Source: Curtobacterium flaccumfaciens pv. betae
GTDB taxonomy: Bacteria; Actinomycetota; Actinomycetes; Actinomycetales; Microbacteriaceae
Length of the DNA stretch: 64,000 nucleotides
Reading direction: 5' to 3'
NCBI RefSeq assembly: GCF_026241855.1
Contig: NZ_JAPJDC010000001.1
Location: 2,170,001-2,234,000 of the forward strand
The notes beneath the pieces were generated by a model. It was not told the DNA's origin. It saw nothing but the letters and a program-made list of their open reading frames with translations, and did no database searches. Below, one piece after another: positions 26,710 to 36,124 of the stretch; position 1 is the first letter of the stretch; each line of letters starts with the position of its first letter. A program made the position numbers and the translations under genes.

Positions 26710-28310
26710 GACCGGTCGGCGCGCCGACCACCCCGCTCGGCGGACCCCGACGCCTCGGTCTGCTCGGCGGACCCCGACGCCTCGGTCTGCTCGGCGGACC
26801 CCGCAGCCGCGCCAGGGTGCTCGGACTCCCCGGACCGCCGCGCCGCCCGCCGACGCGCCACCAGGTCCGCACCGGCCAGCACGAGCGCCAGCGCCATCAG
26901 CGACACCGTGAACGTCGTGCCGCTGCGGAACGCGTCGTGGTACGCGTCGAGACGCCCGCCTGACCCGCCGGATCCCGACCCCGCCGCCTCGCTCCGCACG
27001 ATCCCGTAGAAGATGCTGGTCGCGACCGCGGTGCCGATCGCCGTGCCGACGCGCTGGCCGAGCTGTTGCATCGACCCCGCCACCCCGGACTGCTCGACGG
27101 GGATCTCGGCCAGGGTCAGGGTCTGGTTCGGCGACACCACGAACCCGCCACCGAGTCCGCCCACCAGGAACGCGCCGGCCATCGCCCACGGCGTGACCTC
27201 CGGCGGGGTGGCGACGGCGGCGACCATGAGCAGCAGGAAGCCGACGACGACCATCCCGAGCCCGGCGACCACCAACGCCCGCCCGACCCGGTCCACGATC
27301 CGTCCGCCGATGTAGGAGCCCACGGCACTCGTCGCGGCGAAGGGGATGCTCACCATGCCGGCGAACAACGGCGACAGCCCGAGGCCCTCCTGCAGGTACA
27401 GCGTGACCATGAGGAACGACGCCGGCAGCGCCGCGAAGTAGACGGCCACGATCGACAACCCGTTGCGGTACGACGACAGCCGGAACAGCTCGAAGTGCAC
27501 CACGGGCGACTTGCCCTGCCGCTTGAACCGCTGCTCCCAGAGCACGAACAGCACGAGGAACACCGCGAAGCCGACGAGCCAGAACCAGCGGCTCGCGGAA
27601 CCACCGCCGCCACTGGTCAGCACGAACGGCAGCATCAGGGTGATGATGGCGGCACCGAGCAGCAGGATGCCGACGACGTCCAGTTCGCGGTCCTGCGCCT
27701 TCCCCTGGGCACCCTTCGGCAGCAAGCGGACGGCGAAGAGCAGTGCGGCGATCCCGAGGGGCACGTTCATCCAGAACAGCAGCCGCCAGCCGGACTCCTC
27801 ACCGCCGATCGCGATGAGGCCACCGCCGATGGTCGGCCCGAGGGCGGTGGAGATGCCGATCATCGCCCCGAACAGCCCGAACGCGCGGCCCCGCTCCGGT
27901 CCGCGGAACAGCTGCTGCACCAGTCCGATGACCTGGGGCATCTGGATCCCGGCGGCGAAGCCCTGCAGGATCCGGGTGACGATCAGCACCTCGATGTTCG
28001 GTGCGACGGCGCACAGCAGGCTCGATCCGGTGAACGCGCTGAGGCCCACGATGAACATGACGCGCCGGCTCTTCAGGTCGCCGAGCCGACCGGCGGGCAC
28101 GAGGGCGAGGCCGAACGCCAGCGCGTACCCCGCCACGATGAGCTGGAGCGACGAGCTGGTGGCCCCGAGGGACTGCTCGATCGAGGGCAGCCCGACGTTC
28201 ACCTTGGACAGGTCGAGGATCGTCAGGGCCGCGACCGCCACGCAGACGGCGAAGGCCCGCCACCGGGTGCGGTCATCGAGGCGGGCGTCGGTCGGTTCGG
28301 CGTTGGACAT
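26706..28310 (-). CDS. MFS transporter of the EmrB/QacA (DHA2, 14-TM) family
   Basis: 534 residues from the ATG at 28310. Helix 1 region LTILDLSKVNVGLPSIEQSLG and AGRLGDLKSRRVMF (motif A) are typical of DHA2 multidrug exporters; the ALGPTIGGGLIA motif C lies near residue 160. About 14 membrane segments up to residue 475. The cytosolic tail contains a 9-residue repeat SAEQTEASG in tandem (24-27 bp DNA repeats near 26750-26800), so its length probably varies. Presumed proton-driven efflux; substrate unknown. Monocistronic. Confidence 0.9.
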   Translation of the reverse strand: MSNAEPTDARLDDRTRWRAFAVCVAVAALTILDLSKVNVGLPSIEQSLGATSSSLQLIVAGYALAFGLALVPAGRLGDLKSRRVMFIVGLSAFTGSSLLCAVAPNIEVLIVTRILQGFAAGIQMPQVIGLVQQLFRGPERGRAFGLFGAMIGISTALGPTIGGGLIAIGGEESGWRLLFWMNVPLGIAALLFAVRLLPKGAQGKAQDRELDVVGILLLGAAIITLMLPFVLTSGGGGSASRWFWLVGFAVFLVLFVLWEQRFKRQGKSPVVHFELFRLSSYRNGLSIVAVYFAALPASFLMVTLYLQEGLGLSPLFAGMVSIPFAATSAVGSYIGGRIVDRVGRALVVAGLGMVVVGFLLLMVAAVATPPEVTPWAMAGAFLVGGLGGGFVVSPNQTLTLAEIPVEQSGVAGSMQQLGQRVGTAIGTAVATSIFYGIVRSEAAGSGSGGSGGRLDAYHDAFRSGTTFTVSLMALALVLAGADLVARRRAARRSGESEHPGAAAGSAEQTEASGSAEQTEASGSAERGGRRADRS

Positions 28311-28607
28311 CCCGTCCGTGCTACACCTGCGACGACGAACGAGGTCCGGACAGACCTGTACCCCGGTTCCGTCCGGCGGACCCGGATCGGGGTGCAGAGG
28401 GCGGGTGCCACACCCCCCTCGTGGCCCCCCGTACTGGGGGCACCGTTCTGGACATCTGCTCACCGGAGTCCGCTCGGCGAGCCGGTACCTGAGTTATCGT
28501 GCTCCAGACGGCAGGTCACGTGATGCTCTCGGATTCCCTAGATCCGGACGGCGGAACAGACCGGTCGTGTTCGTCCGAAGACCCTAACCCGAGGGGTGAT
28601 ACAGACG

Positions 28608-28832
28608 ATGACATCATCGTTCCCGAGCGGAACCGAGTGCACCCACACTCGTCGACCGCATCCAATCCACGACAGTTCCGGCGCGCGCTCAGTCGCCGCC
28701 GCTCGTCTGCACTCCGCCACGGTCACCCGCCGTGCAGCAGTCCGGTCCGCCTCCGTGCGCCCCGTCGCAGCGACCCCCGTGTTCGCCGACGCCCTCCTCG
28801 CAGCATCCGCCTCCGGACCCGGAGGCCGGTGA
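28608..28832 (+). CDS. Possible small upstream ORF coupled to the LAL regulator
   Basis: 74 residues, Ser/Arg/Ala-rich, with no recognisable domain (MTSSFPSGTECTH...). In favour: GAGGGG 11 bases before the ATG and a stop only 3 bp before the regulator's ATG, fitting translational coupling. Against: no similarity I can recognise and composition close to random high-GC frames. Upstream, 28311-28607 holds no gene that I can support; it presumably contains the promoters of this unit and of the divergent MFS gene. Confidence 0.35.
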   Translation: MTSSFPSGTECTHTRRPHPIHDSSGARSVAAARLHSATVTRRAAVRSASVRPVAATPVFADALLAASASGPGGR

Positions 28833-28835
28833 GTC

Positions 28836-31535
28836 ATGGCACTCACCGGTCGACGTCTCGAGGTCGACCGGATCGCGACCCTCGCAGTGCTCCCACGGGA
28901 GTCCGCGATGGTCGTGGTCGGCGACCCTGGTTCCGGACGTAGCAGCGTCCTCGACGCGGTCTCGAACCGCGTTTCCCTCCCCGTCGTCCGGGTCGGTGTC
29001 AACGGGAGTGAATCCCGCTGGCCGCTGGCCGGGGTGACCTCCCTGTTCACCGCGCTCGACGACCCCCGAGCGACCGCACACATCGCCCACCTGCTGCAGG
29101 CCGGCGGGACCGCAGCGGCCGTGACGGCCGGGCTGGCGGCGGCGCACGACTTCCTCGACGCCGTGCACGCCCTGACCCTCCCGCCGACGCTCGTCCTCAT
29201 CGACGACCTCGACCGGATGGACACGGAGAGCCAGGAGCTCATCGCGTTCCTCGCCGGACGACTCGCGGGCACCGCCCTGCGCGTCGTGGCGACGGTCCGT
29301 TCGGTGCCGTCGGACGGTCCGCTCGCGGCCCTGCCGATCCTGCGCATCGAACCGCTGCCGGCGGACGAGGCCCTGGTCCTCGCCCGGGCCATGGCACCGG
29401 CCGAGGCGAACGACGGCGTCCTCGCCGTCCTCGCCGAGGAGACCGGTGGCAACCCGGGCGCGCTCCGTGAACAGCTCGCGGTGCTCACCCGGGAGCAGCT
29501 CACCGGCGCGGAGCCGATCGTGCTCCCGCTCCGACCCACTCCGACGACCGAGGCCATCGCGGCGCTCGCACTCGGGCCCGCCGCGGGACGCGATCTGGAC
29601 GTCCTCGCGAAGCTCGCCCTGGTGCCCGTCGCGAAGACCACGGCGTGGGACCGCGACGAGCTGGACGACCTGGTCGGGGCCGGTCTCGCGACCGTCCGCG
29701 GGCAGAGCGTCACCGTCCGGCACCCGTTGGTCCGTTCCGCGCTCTACTGGCGGATGCCCGCCCGTGACCGTCGTGCGGCACACGCCGAGCTGGCCACGGC
29801 GAGCGCGGAGACCGACCCGCGGTCGGCCGCGTGGCACCGGAGCTTCGTCGACGACGTCCCCGACGTGGTCGCGCTGCTCCAGGCCGCACGGTCGTACGTC
29901 GTGGACGGCAACGTGCACGCCGCGATCGCGCTGACCGAACGTGCCCTGCACATCGGCGGCGGGACCGAGGACGAGCACGTCGCGCTCCTCGGGGTCGCGG
30001 AGGCCATGCTCGGCAAGCGCCTGCTCGGCTTCGCTGCGCGGTACCTCGCGGCGCTCCGTCCGTTCCGGACGACGCCGAACGAGGTCCGCCGGCTCCGGCT
30101 GCAGTACTCGGCCGAGTACCTCAGCGGTGACGCCGTGCACGCGGACGAGCTGCTCGTCCCCGTCGACGCGACCGACCCGGCCGAGGTGGACGCCGTCGCC
30201 GGGCTGATGGCCATGGTGGCGTGCTTCCGTGCCGAGGCGTGGGAGCTCGACCAGGCCAAGGACCTGCTGCACCGGATCGAACCGCTCGAGGGGTCGGCGT
30301 CCGCGCACACCCTCGAGATCGCGACGACCGCGCGGGAGCTCATCGCCGCCGTGGACGGCGTGCTGCCGCCCGACACCGAGCTGCACGACGGGCTCGCGAC
30401 GTCGGAGCTCGTGGCGATGTCGGACCCGGCCCTGCTGCTCCTCGCCCACGCGCTGAGCATCGGCGAGCGCTACCGGAGCGCGCGACGGGTGTTCGCACTC
30501 GTGCTCGCCCGGGGGCAGGAGACCGCGGCGGTGTGGACCGAGGCGGCCCGCTACCTGACGTCCGAGAACGAGGTGCGCTCCGGCAACTTCCGGCAGGCGC
30601 TCCGCGCGATCGACGTGTGGGAGTCCGGTTCGTCCGTCGCCGAGCGGTTGCGTGAGCCCTCCCGGGCGATCGCCGTCGCGTGGCGGCACTTCGCCGAGGG
30701 CCGTTCCGCCGAGGCGCTCGACGTCGTGGACCGGTGCCTCGAGCACCGATCGACGAGTCGGCTCTGGGGTGCGACGGCGAAGCTGCACGCGCTCCGCGGC
30801 AAGGTCCTGCTGCTCGACGGCCGCCTCGACGAGGCAGCCACCGCACTCGAGGCCGCCGACGCCATCGGTCGGTCGCTCCGGAACCCCGCGGTGCTCCGGC
30901 ACCTCGGCGACCTGGTCGAGGCGTACGTGCGTCTCGGACGGACCGACGACGCGCGGACGATCACGGCCCGCCTGGCGGCTGACCACCATGCCCGTCCCGG
31001 GCGCTGGGGTGCCCTCGTGCTGGCGCGGAGCCTCGCGCTCGTCGCCGACGACACCACCCGCGAGACGGCTCGTCGCCGTGCGCTGGAGCTGTTCCAGCCG
31101 CACGACTCGCAGTACGAGCGGGCTCGCACGTTCGCGGCGCTCGCCGCGGTCGGCAACCCGGCCGAGCGTCCGCGCCTCGGTGCGGCGGCCGCAGCGGCGT
31201 ACGAGGCGGCCGGCCTGCGTCGACCGCTGGTGACGCCGGCGCCGGCTGCGGCGATGCCGCAGTTCGGCACGGGCTCGTCGTCGATCCGGTCCGGACCCGT
31301 GCTCTCGCCGGCGTTCCCGGGGACCCCGCGCAGCGCCCCCGACGCGTCGGCGGTGCTCACGTCACTGACCGCCGAGGAGCGTGCGGTGGTGCAGAAGGTC
31401 ACCGAGGGGTACCGCAACCGCGAGATCGCCTCGTCGCTGTTCATGTCGCAGCGCACGGTGGAGCTGCGGCTCACGCAGATCTACCGCAAGGTCGGCGCGC
31501 GGTCGCGATCGCACCTGGTCGCGCTCCTCACGTAG
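28836..31535 (+). CDS. Large LuxR-type (LAL/MalT-like) ATP-binding transcriptional regulator
   Basis: 899 residues. N-terminal AAA/STAND ATPase: Walker A position reads VVGDPGSGRSSVLD (about 27), where Arg replaces the catalytic Lys; Walker B LVLIDDLDRMD (about 125). A long helical TPR-like region fills about 330-800. The C-terminal LuxR HTH (about 838-899) is canonical: LTAEERAVVQKVTEGYRNREIASSLF...SQRTVELRLTQIYRKV. LAL proteins switch on target operons when an inducer binds. With no catabolic cluster beside it, the target is unknown. Palindromic repeat copy D follows the stop after 14 bp. Confidence 0.88.
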   Translation: MALTGRRLEVDRIATLAVLPRESAMVVVGDPGSGRSSVLDAVSNRVSLPVVRVGVNGSESRWPLAGVTSLFTALDDPRATAHIAHLLQAGGTAAAVTAGLAAAHDFLDAVHALTLPPTLVLIDDLDRMDTESQELIAFLAGRLAGTALRVVATVRSVPSDGPLAALPILRIEPLPADEALVLARAMAPAEANDGVLAVLAEETGGNPGALREQLAVLTREQLTGAEPIVLPLRPTPTTEAIAALALGPAAGRDLDVLAKLALVPVAKTTAWDRDELDDLVGAGLATVRGQSVTVRHPLVRSALYWRMPARDRRAAHAELATASAETDPRSAAWHRSFVDDVPDVVALLQAARSYVVDGNVHAAIALTERALHIGGGTEDEHVALLGVAEAMLGKRLLGFAARYLAALRPFRTTPNEVRRLRLQYSAEYLSGDAVHADELLVPVDATDPAEVDAVAGLMAMVACFRAEAWELDQAKDLLHRIEPLEGSASAHTLEIATTARELIAAVDGVLPPDTELHDGLATSELVAMSDPALLLLAHALSIGERYRSARRVFALVLARGQETAAVWTEAARYLTSENEVRSGNFRQALRAIDVWESGSSVAERLREPSRAIAVAWRHFAEGRSAEALDVVDRCLEHRSTSRLWGATAKLHALRGKVLLLDGRLDEAATALEAADAIGRSLRNPAVLRHLGDLVEAYVRLGRTDDARTITARLAADHHARPGRWGALVLARSLALVADDTTRETARRRALELFQPHDSQYERARTFAALAAVGNPAERPRLGAAAAAAYEAAGLRRPLVTPAPAAAMPQFGTGSSSIRSGPVLSPAFPGTPRSAPDASAVLTSLTAEERAVVQKVTEGYRNREIASSLFMSQRTVELRLTQIYRKVGARSRSHLVALLT

Positions 31536-31549
31536 GAGACGCACAACAG

Positions 31550-31597
31550 GACGGACGGGAGGCCCGGTACCAGCTGGTACCGGGCCTCCCGTCCGTC
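31550..31597. repeat. Dispersed palindromic repeat, copy D (likely terminator)
   Basis: A 48-bp perfect palindrome centred at 31573/31574, containing GGGAGGCCCGGTACCAG and its inverse. It belongs to the second sub-type (CCGGTRCCAG centre), shared with copy F. It lies 14 bp after the LAL regulator stop and 360 bp before glmS on the same strand. Confidence 0.85.
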
Positions 31598-31956
31598 GTC
31601 CCTCGCTTGGTGCGACGGCGGTTGCGGGAGTCCGCACGCGACCGCAGCGCGGTGTGCCCCCGCACGCGGGGAACCGCAAGAGCGTCCGACGGGTGTTGCC
31701 GTGTGGTCGGCGGCGGGTGAGGCTTCTCCTGCACCGACCGCCGTGCCCCTCCCCCGGGGGCCAGCCCGCGGTACCCCGTCCGGTACCCGAACCCCTCGGC
31801 CCAACGACACCGACGTCCGTCCTCGCCTGATCCGAGGACGGGCGTCGGTTCCCGGGCCGGGAGGCCCCGGACGCGCGGCAGACCCGACGGCGGTCGGTGC
31901 CGCACCAGTCCCACCTCCCCGTTCCACCCACCCTCGTTCCCCCGAAGGGACAGCCG
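31598..31956 (+). other. Long GC-rich glmS upstream region with a strong hairpin
   Basis: 359 bp without a gene I can support; a frame through 31701-31988 is open but Pro/Arg-rich and overlaps glmS, so it is rejected. The main structure is a 17-bp stem with one G-T pair, 31809-31825 / 31833-31849, loop CCTGATC, 107 bases before the glmS start. GC-rich complementary tracts around 31620-31680 could also pair. It probably contains the glmS promoter, which I cannot place. Confidence 0.5.
31809..31849 (+). promoter_or_regulatory. Leader hairpin upstream of glmS
   Basis: ACCGACGTCCGTCCTCG (31809-31825) pairs with 31833-31849 with a single T-G mismatch and a 7-base loop. It might be an attenuator, a leader stem or a spare terminator. 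There is no sign of the glmS ribozyme core. Confidence 0.45.
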
Positions 31957-33771
31957 ATGTGCGGCATCATCGCGGCCCGCGTGTCTGACGACGCGACCCC
32001 CTACCTGCTCGACGGACTCGAACGACTCGAGTACCGCGGGTACGACTCCGCCGGCATCGCCGTCCGGACGGCTGGCGGCCGTACCGAGACGATCCGCTCG
32101 GTCTCCCGCGTCGGCGACCTGCGCACCCTCGTCGCTGCACGCTCCGGTGACGCGCTCACCGGCGTCGGCATCGGCCACACCCGCTGGGCCACGCACGGTG
32201 CCGTGCGCGAGGCGAACGCGCACCCGCACGCCGACTGCACCGGCCGGATCTCGATCGTGCACAACGGCATCGTCGAGAACGCGGACCGGCTGCGCCAGAC
32301 GCTCGAGGCGCAGGGCCACCGCTTCCGGTCCGACGTCGACTCCGAGGTCATCGCGCACCTGGTCGAGCGGGCGTTGGCGGTCGACCCGGACCTGATGCTC
32401 GCGGTGCAGATCGCGACGGCGCAGCTCGAGGGCTCGTGGGCGATCGTGGTCCTGGACGCCCGGGACGGCCGCATGGTCGTGGCGGCGGACCGTTCGCCGC
32501 TCGTCGTCGCCCGCTCCGGCCGCGGCGACTTCGTGGCGAGCGACATCGGCGCGATCGCCGAGTGGTGCGAGACGTTCGTGGCGCTGCGCGACGGCGACGT
32601 CGTCGAGCTCGGTGAGGCCTGGACCTGGTCGTCCGACGGCATCACGGTTCCCGTGCCGTTCCCCACGCCGTCCCCGTTCGCCGCCGCCGCACTCGACCTC
32701 GGCGACCACACCGACCACATGGCGAAGGAGATCGACGAGCAGGCCGACGTCGTCGCGACGATCCTGGACCGGGTGACCCGCCGCACCGCCGACGGCAGCA
32801 TGTGGGTGGGCCTCGGCCTGGCCGGCTTCCACCGGCTGGCGATCGTCGCGTGCGGCACGTCGCTGAACGCGGGCCAGGTGATCGCGACCGCACTGCGCGG
32901 GATCGGTGGTGTGCCGACCGACATCGTCGTCGCGAGCGAGGCCGACCAGGCCGTCCTCGGTCCGGGCACCCTGGTCGTCGCGATCAGCCAGTCCGGTGAG
33001 ACCGCCGACGTACTCCGCGCCCTGAACCGGTTCGAGGACCGCCACCCGGTGCTCGCGCTGACCAACAACATGCACTCCTCGCTCGCCCGACGGGCCGACG
33101 CCGTGCTCGACTGCCACGCCGGCCCGGAGATCGGCGTCGCCGCCACGAAGACGTTCACGGCGCAGGTCGTCGTCGGCGTCGCGGCGATGATCTCCGCGAT
33201 GGTGGCCTCCGGCCGTATCGAACCGTCGCGCGCGCAGGTGCTCGTCGACGAGCTGCTCGACCTGCCGGCACGGATCGAGCACGCCGCGCGGGTGTCCGCC
33301 GAGCGGATGCCGCTGCTGGTGTCGAGCGTCAAGGAGGCGACGGGCTTCCTGTTCCTCGGCCGCGGTGCCGGACTGCCGTACGCCGCCGAGGGCGCCCTGA
33401 AGCTCAAGGAGCTCAGCTACCGCTGGGCCGAGGCGTACCCCGCCGGCGAACTCAAGCACGGGCCGCTCGCGCTGGTGGACGACGGCACCCCGGTGGTCGT
33501 CATCGACCACGGTGAGCCGAAGATCCAGTCGGCGATCGCCGAGGTCCGGGCCCGCGGTGGCTTCGTCATCACGATCGGCGGCGAGTCGGCGGACATCCCC
33601 GCGCTCGGCCGCCGTGGCACCGGGGACCTGGCCTGGGGTGCGATGACCGCGCCGTGGGGTCCGCTCGAGGCCGTCGTGCCGCTGCAGATGCTCGCGCGGG
33701 AACTGGCCCTGCAGCTCGGGTGCGACGTCGACAAACCCCGGAACCTCGCGAAGTCGGTGACGGTCGAATAG
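31957..33771 (+). CDS. glmS: Glutamine-fructose-6-phosphate aminotransferase (isomerising)
   Basis: 604 residues. The start at 31957 places the catalytic Cys at residue 2 (MCGIIAARV), which Ntn amidotransferases require; longer upstream frames would bury it. Glutaminase domain: LEYRGYDSAGIAV, HTRWATHGAV, VHNGIVEN. Two SIS isomerase domains: VACGTSLNAG, AISQSGETADV, then LGRGAGLPYAAEGALKLKELSY and the C-terminal KSVTVE. It makes glucosamine-6-phosphate for peptidoglycan from fructose-6-phosphate and glutamine. The glutaminase-SIS linker (about 235-260) is short. An SD-like GAAGGGA precedes the ATG. Confidence 0.93.
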   Translation: MCGIIAARVSDDATPYLLDGLERLEYRGYDSAGIAVRTAGGRTETIRSVSRVGDLRTLVAARSGDALTGVGIGHTRWATHGAVREANAHPHADCTGRISIVHNGIVENADRLRQTLEAQGHRFRSDVDSEVIAHLVERALAVDPDLMLAVQIATAQLEGSWAIVVLDARDGRMVVAADRSPLVVARSGRGDFVASDIGAIAEWCETFVALRDGDVVELGEAWTWSSDGITVPVPFPTPSPFAAAALDLGDHTDHMAKEIDEQADVVATILDRVTRRTADGSMWVGLGLAGFHRLAIVACGTSLNAGQVIATALRGIGGVPTDIVVASEADQAVLGPGTLVVAISQSGETADVLRALNRFEDRHPVLALTNNMHSSLARRADAVLDCHAGPEIGVAATKTFTAQVVVGVAAMISAMVASGRIEPSRAQVLVDELLDLPARIEHAARVSAERMPLLVSSVKEATGFLFLGRGAGLPYAAEGALKLKELSYRWAEAYPAGELKHGPLALVDDGTPVVVIDHGEPKIQSAIAEVRARGGFVITIGGESADIPALGRRGTGDLAWGAMTAPWGPLEAVVPLQMLARELALQLGCDVDKPRNLAKSVTVE

Positions 33772-33785
33772 CCGGGCGCCGACGC

Positions 33786-33887
33786 GTGAACCGCCTGACG
33801 GTGTTCCTCGCCGTCCTCACAGCCCTGGCGATCACCGGCACCGTGGTCCTGGTCACGGTGGTGCTGACGACGCCCGTGCTCCCCTGA
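33786..33887 (+). CDS. Possible 33-residue single-TM peptide
   Basis: GTG start 14 bp after the glmS stop. MNRLTVFLAVLTALAITGT is a hydrophobic helix following an Asn-Arg start, and the end is TTPVLP. The composition strongly suggests a membrane peptide, but the frame is short and there is no clear ribosome site, so it may be chance. Confidence 0.35.
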   Translation: MNRLTVFLAVLTALAITGTVVLVTVVLTTPVLP

Positions 33888-33934
33888 CGCCGGTCCCGCA
33901 GGGTCTTCCTGGGCGGGGCTGCGATGCTGGTCAC

Positions 33935-34648
33935 TTGACCACCGCAGCCCCGCCCCTCGTCTTCGTCGCGCTCCTCGTCGGCGCCGTCCTGCCGTTCGTG
34001 CCGTTCGTCGGCCGGGTGGCCCGCATCGCCGCGACCATCGCGCACGAGGTCGGGCACGCGATCGTCGTCGTGCCGTTCGGCGGGCGGATCCAGCGGATCG
34101 AGCTGCACCCGGACGGGTCCGGCGAGGCCTGGGTCCAGCTCGGCCGGGTGCCCGGCGGCATCCGGTGGCTCGTCCGGATCCTGAACCTGTACGCCGGGTA
34201 CAGCGCACCCCTCTGGGCGGGGGTGCTCCTGGTGACCGGGGTGCTGCACGGCTCCCGCTGGCTGCCCGTGGTGGTGCTCGCGGTCATCGGGCTCGTCGCG
34301 CTGGCGTTCGTCCGGAACTGGTTCGGCCTGCTCGTCGTGCTCGGCTTCGACGCCCTCGCCCTGTGGGTGGCCGTCCGCCCGTCCGAGGCGACCGTCCTGG
34401 TGGTCGCCGCCGTCGGGGCCTTCTTCGTCGTCGACGGCCTGCGCTCGGTGGTGCAGGTCGGCCGCTGGCTGGTCACCGGCGCACGGGTGCAGACCGACTT
34501 CCACATCGCCGCGGCCGAGATGCGGGTGCCGGCGTCCCTGTGGTTCGTGCTGTTCGTCGCCGTGAACGCCGTCGCCGTGTGGCTGGCGCGCGAGCCGCTG
34601 CTCCAGGTCTGGGACACCGTCGTCACCGGGGTCCGCGCGCTCGTCTGA
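33935..34648 (+). CDS. M50B-type membrane metallopeptidase-like protein
   Basis: 237 residues from a TTG at 33935, the only fitting start codon. The zinc motif HEVGH lies at about residue 37 at the end of the first membrane helix region (IAATIAHEVGHAIVV), followed by a PFGGRIQRIELHPDGSGEAW beta-hairpin typical of M50B proteins, then about five membrane helices and an extracytoplasmic or cytosolic loop with DFHIAAAEM. The second zinc ligand (an Asp near the C-terminal helices) is plausible as VVDGL at about residue 170. Function not established in this family. Confidence 0.75.
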   Translation: MTTAAPPLVFVALLVGAVLPFVPFVGRVARIAATIAHEVGHAIVVVPFGGRIQRIELHPDGSGEAWVQLGRVPGGIRWLVRILNLYAGYSAPLWAGVLLVTGVLHGSRWLPVVVLAVIGLVALAFVRNWFGLLVVLGFDALALWVAVRPSEATVLVVAAVGAFFVVDGLRSVVQVGRWLVTGARVQTDFHIAAAEMRVPASLWFVLFVAVNAVAVWLAREPLLQVWDTVVTGVRALV

Positions 34649-34738
34649 GGGGTCGCGGCCACGTAACCGGGGGCCGCAATCGCCTGTCCGCGCCGAGGGG
34701 CTGCGAGGCTACCGCCAGACGACCCCCGGAGGTGTCCC

Positions 34739-36124
34739 ATGGCGACCGACGACCACGGCTTCGCGACCGAGCAGGTACACGGCGGCTTCGTGCCCGACGC
34801 CGGGCACGGCGCCCGGATCCCCGCGATCCACATGTCCTCCGGGTTCCTGTTCGACGACTTCGACCAGGCCCGCGACCGCTTCGCCGACACCGACGACGGC
34901 TACACCTACACGCGCCTCGGCAACCCCACGAACGCCGACGTCGAGCGTCGCGTGGCGCTGCTCGAACGCGGTGTCCAGGCGATCCTGGTCGGCAGCGGTC
35001 AGGCGGCGGCGACCGTGGCGTTCCTCGGCCTGCTGCAGGCCGGCGACCACGTCGTCAGCGCCCGGAGCATCTACGAGGGCACGCGCGGCCTGCTGCTGCA
35101 GAACCTCGGCCGGCTCGGCATCGAGGTCGACTTCGTCACCGACGCCCGCGACCTCGATGCCTGGGCCGCCGCGGTGCGACCGAACACGAAGGCGTTCTTC
35201 GCCGAGACGATCCCGAACCCGAAGAACGACGTCCTCGACATCACCGGCGTCGCCGAGACCGCACACCGCGCCGGCGTCCCGCTGATCGTCGACAACACCC
35301 TCGCCACGCCGTACCTGGTGCGCCCGGTCGAGCACGGCGCGGACATCGTCGTGCACTCGGCGTCGAAGTTCCTGTCCGGCCACGGAGCCGGACTCGGCGG
35401 CGTGGTCGTGGACGGCGGCCGGTTCGACTGGACCGCCGCCCCCGAGCGCTGGACGCACCTGACCAGCCCCGAGCGGTCCCTCGGCGGCGAGAGCTACGCC
35501 GAGCGGTACGGCAACCGGGCGTTCGCCGTGTTCGCCCGCGACGTCGTCGCCGCACGCATCGGCCCGGCGCCGTCCCCGTTCAACGCGTTCCTGCTCCGCC
35601 AGGGCATCGAGACGCTGTCGCTGCGGGTGGAACGTCACTGCGCGAACGCGCTGGCCGTCGCGTCCTGGCTGGACCAGCAGCCGGAGGTGACGAGCGTCGA
35701 CCACGCGGGCCTGGCCTCCAGTGGGTTCCACGACCTCGCCCAGCGCTACCTGCCCCGCGGAGCCGGGTCCGTCTTCGCCTTCACGCTCGCCGGTGGCGAA
35801 GCCGCCGCGCGGGCGTTCATCGACGCCGTGCAGCTGTTCAGCCGGATGACCCACCTGGGCGACGTCCGCTCGCTGATCCTGCACCCGGCCACCACCACGC
35901 ACGCCGGCCGCACGCCGGAAGAGCGCGCCGAGCAGGGCATCAGCGACGGCCTGATCCGCCTGTCGGTCGGCATCGAGGACGTCGCGGACCTGCTCCGCGA
36001 CCTGGAACGCGGGTTCGCCGCGGTGCGGTCCGCAGACGCCACCGCAGGCCTGGAGGCACGTGGAGCGTCGGACGCGCAACGCACGGCAGCCGGTGGGCCG
36101 GCCCTCGACCGGCAGGAGCGCTGA
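34739..36124 (+). CDS. metY: O-acetylhomoserine (thiol)-lyase / Cys-Met metabolism PLP enzyme
   Basis: 461 residues. Fold-type I Cys/Met metabolism enzyme: TYTRLGNPTNADVERRVALLE, VGSGQAAATVAFL, ETIPNPKNDVLDI, VDNTLATPYLVRP, and PLP-Lys in SASKFLSGHGAGLGG (about 210). Near the C-terminus HPATTTHAGRTPEER is typical of O-acetylhomoserine sulfhydrylase. It joins sulfide or methanethiol to O-acetylhomoserine to form homocysteine or methionine. Its tail (about 430-461) is an extra low-complexity stretch. The flavin monooxygenase begins at the next base after the stop, suggesting sulfur salvage from organic sulfur compounds. GGAGGTGTCCC just before the ATG is a good ribosome site. Confidence 0.88.
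   Translation: MATDDHGFATEQVHGGFVPDAGHGARIPAIHMSSGFLFDDFDQARDRFADTDDGYTYTRLGNPTNADVERRVALLERGVQAILVGSGQAAATVAFLGLLQAGDHVVSARSIYEGTRGLLLQNLGRLGIEVDFVTDARDLDAWAAAVRPNTKAFFAETIPNPKNDVLDITGVAETAHRAGVPLIVDNTLATPYLVRPVEHGADIVVHSASKFLSGHGAGLGGVVVDGGRFDWTAAPERWTHLTSPERSLGGESYAERYGNRAFAVFARDVVAARIGPAPSPFNAFLLRQGIETLSLRVERHCANALAVASWLDQQPEVTSVDHAGLASSGFHDLAQRYLPRGAGSVFAFTLAGGEAAARAFIDAVQLFSRMTHLGDVRSLILHPATTTHAGRTPEERAEQGISDGLIRLSVGIEDVADLLRDLERGFAAVRSADATAGLEARGASDAQRTAAGGPALDRQER

Noticed and set aside
31598..31956. glmS ribozyme
   Set aside because: No ribozyme core pattern is visible and the class is not expected in this group; only simple stems are seen.
31701..31988. 95-residue frame upstream of and overlapping glmS
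   Set aside because: Pro/Arg/Gly-rich chance frame without ribosome site; it overlaps the start of glmS in another frame.
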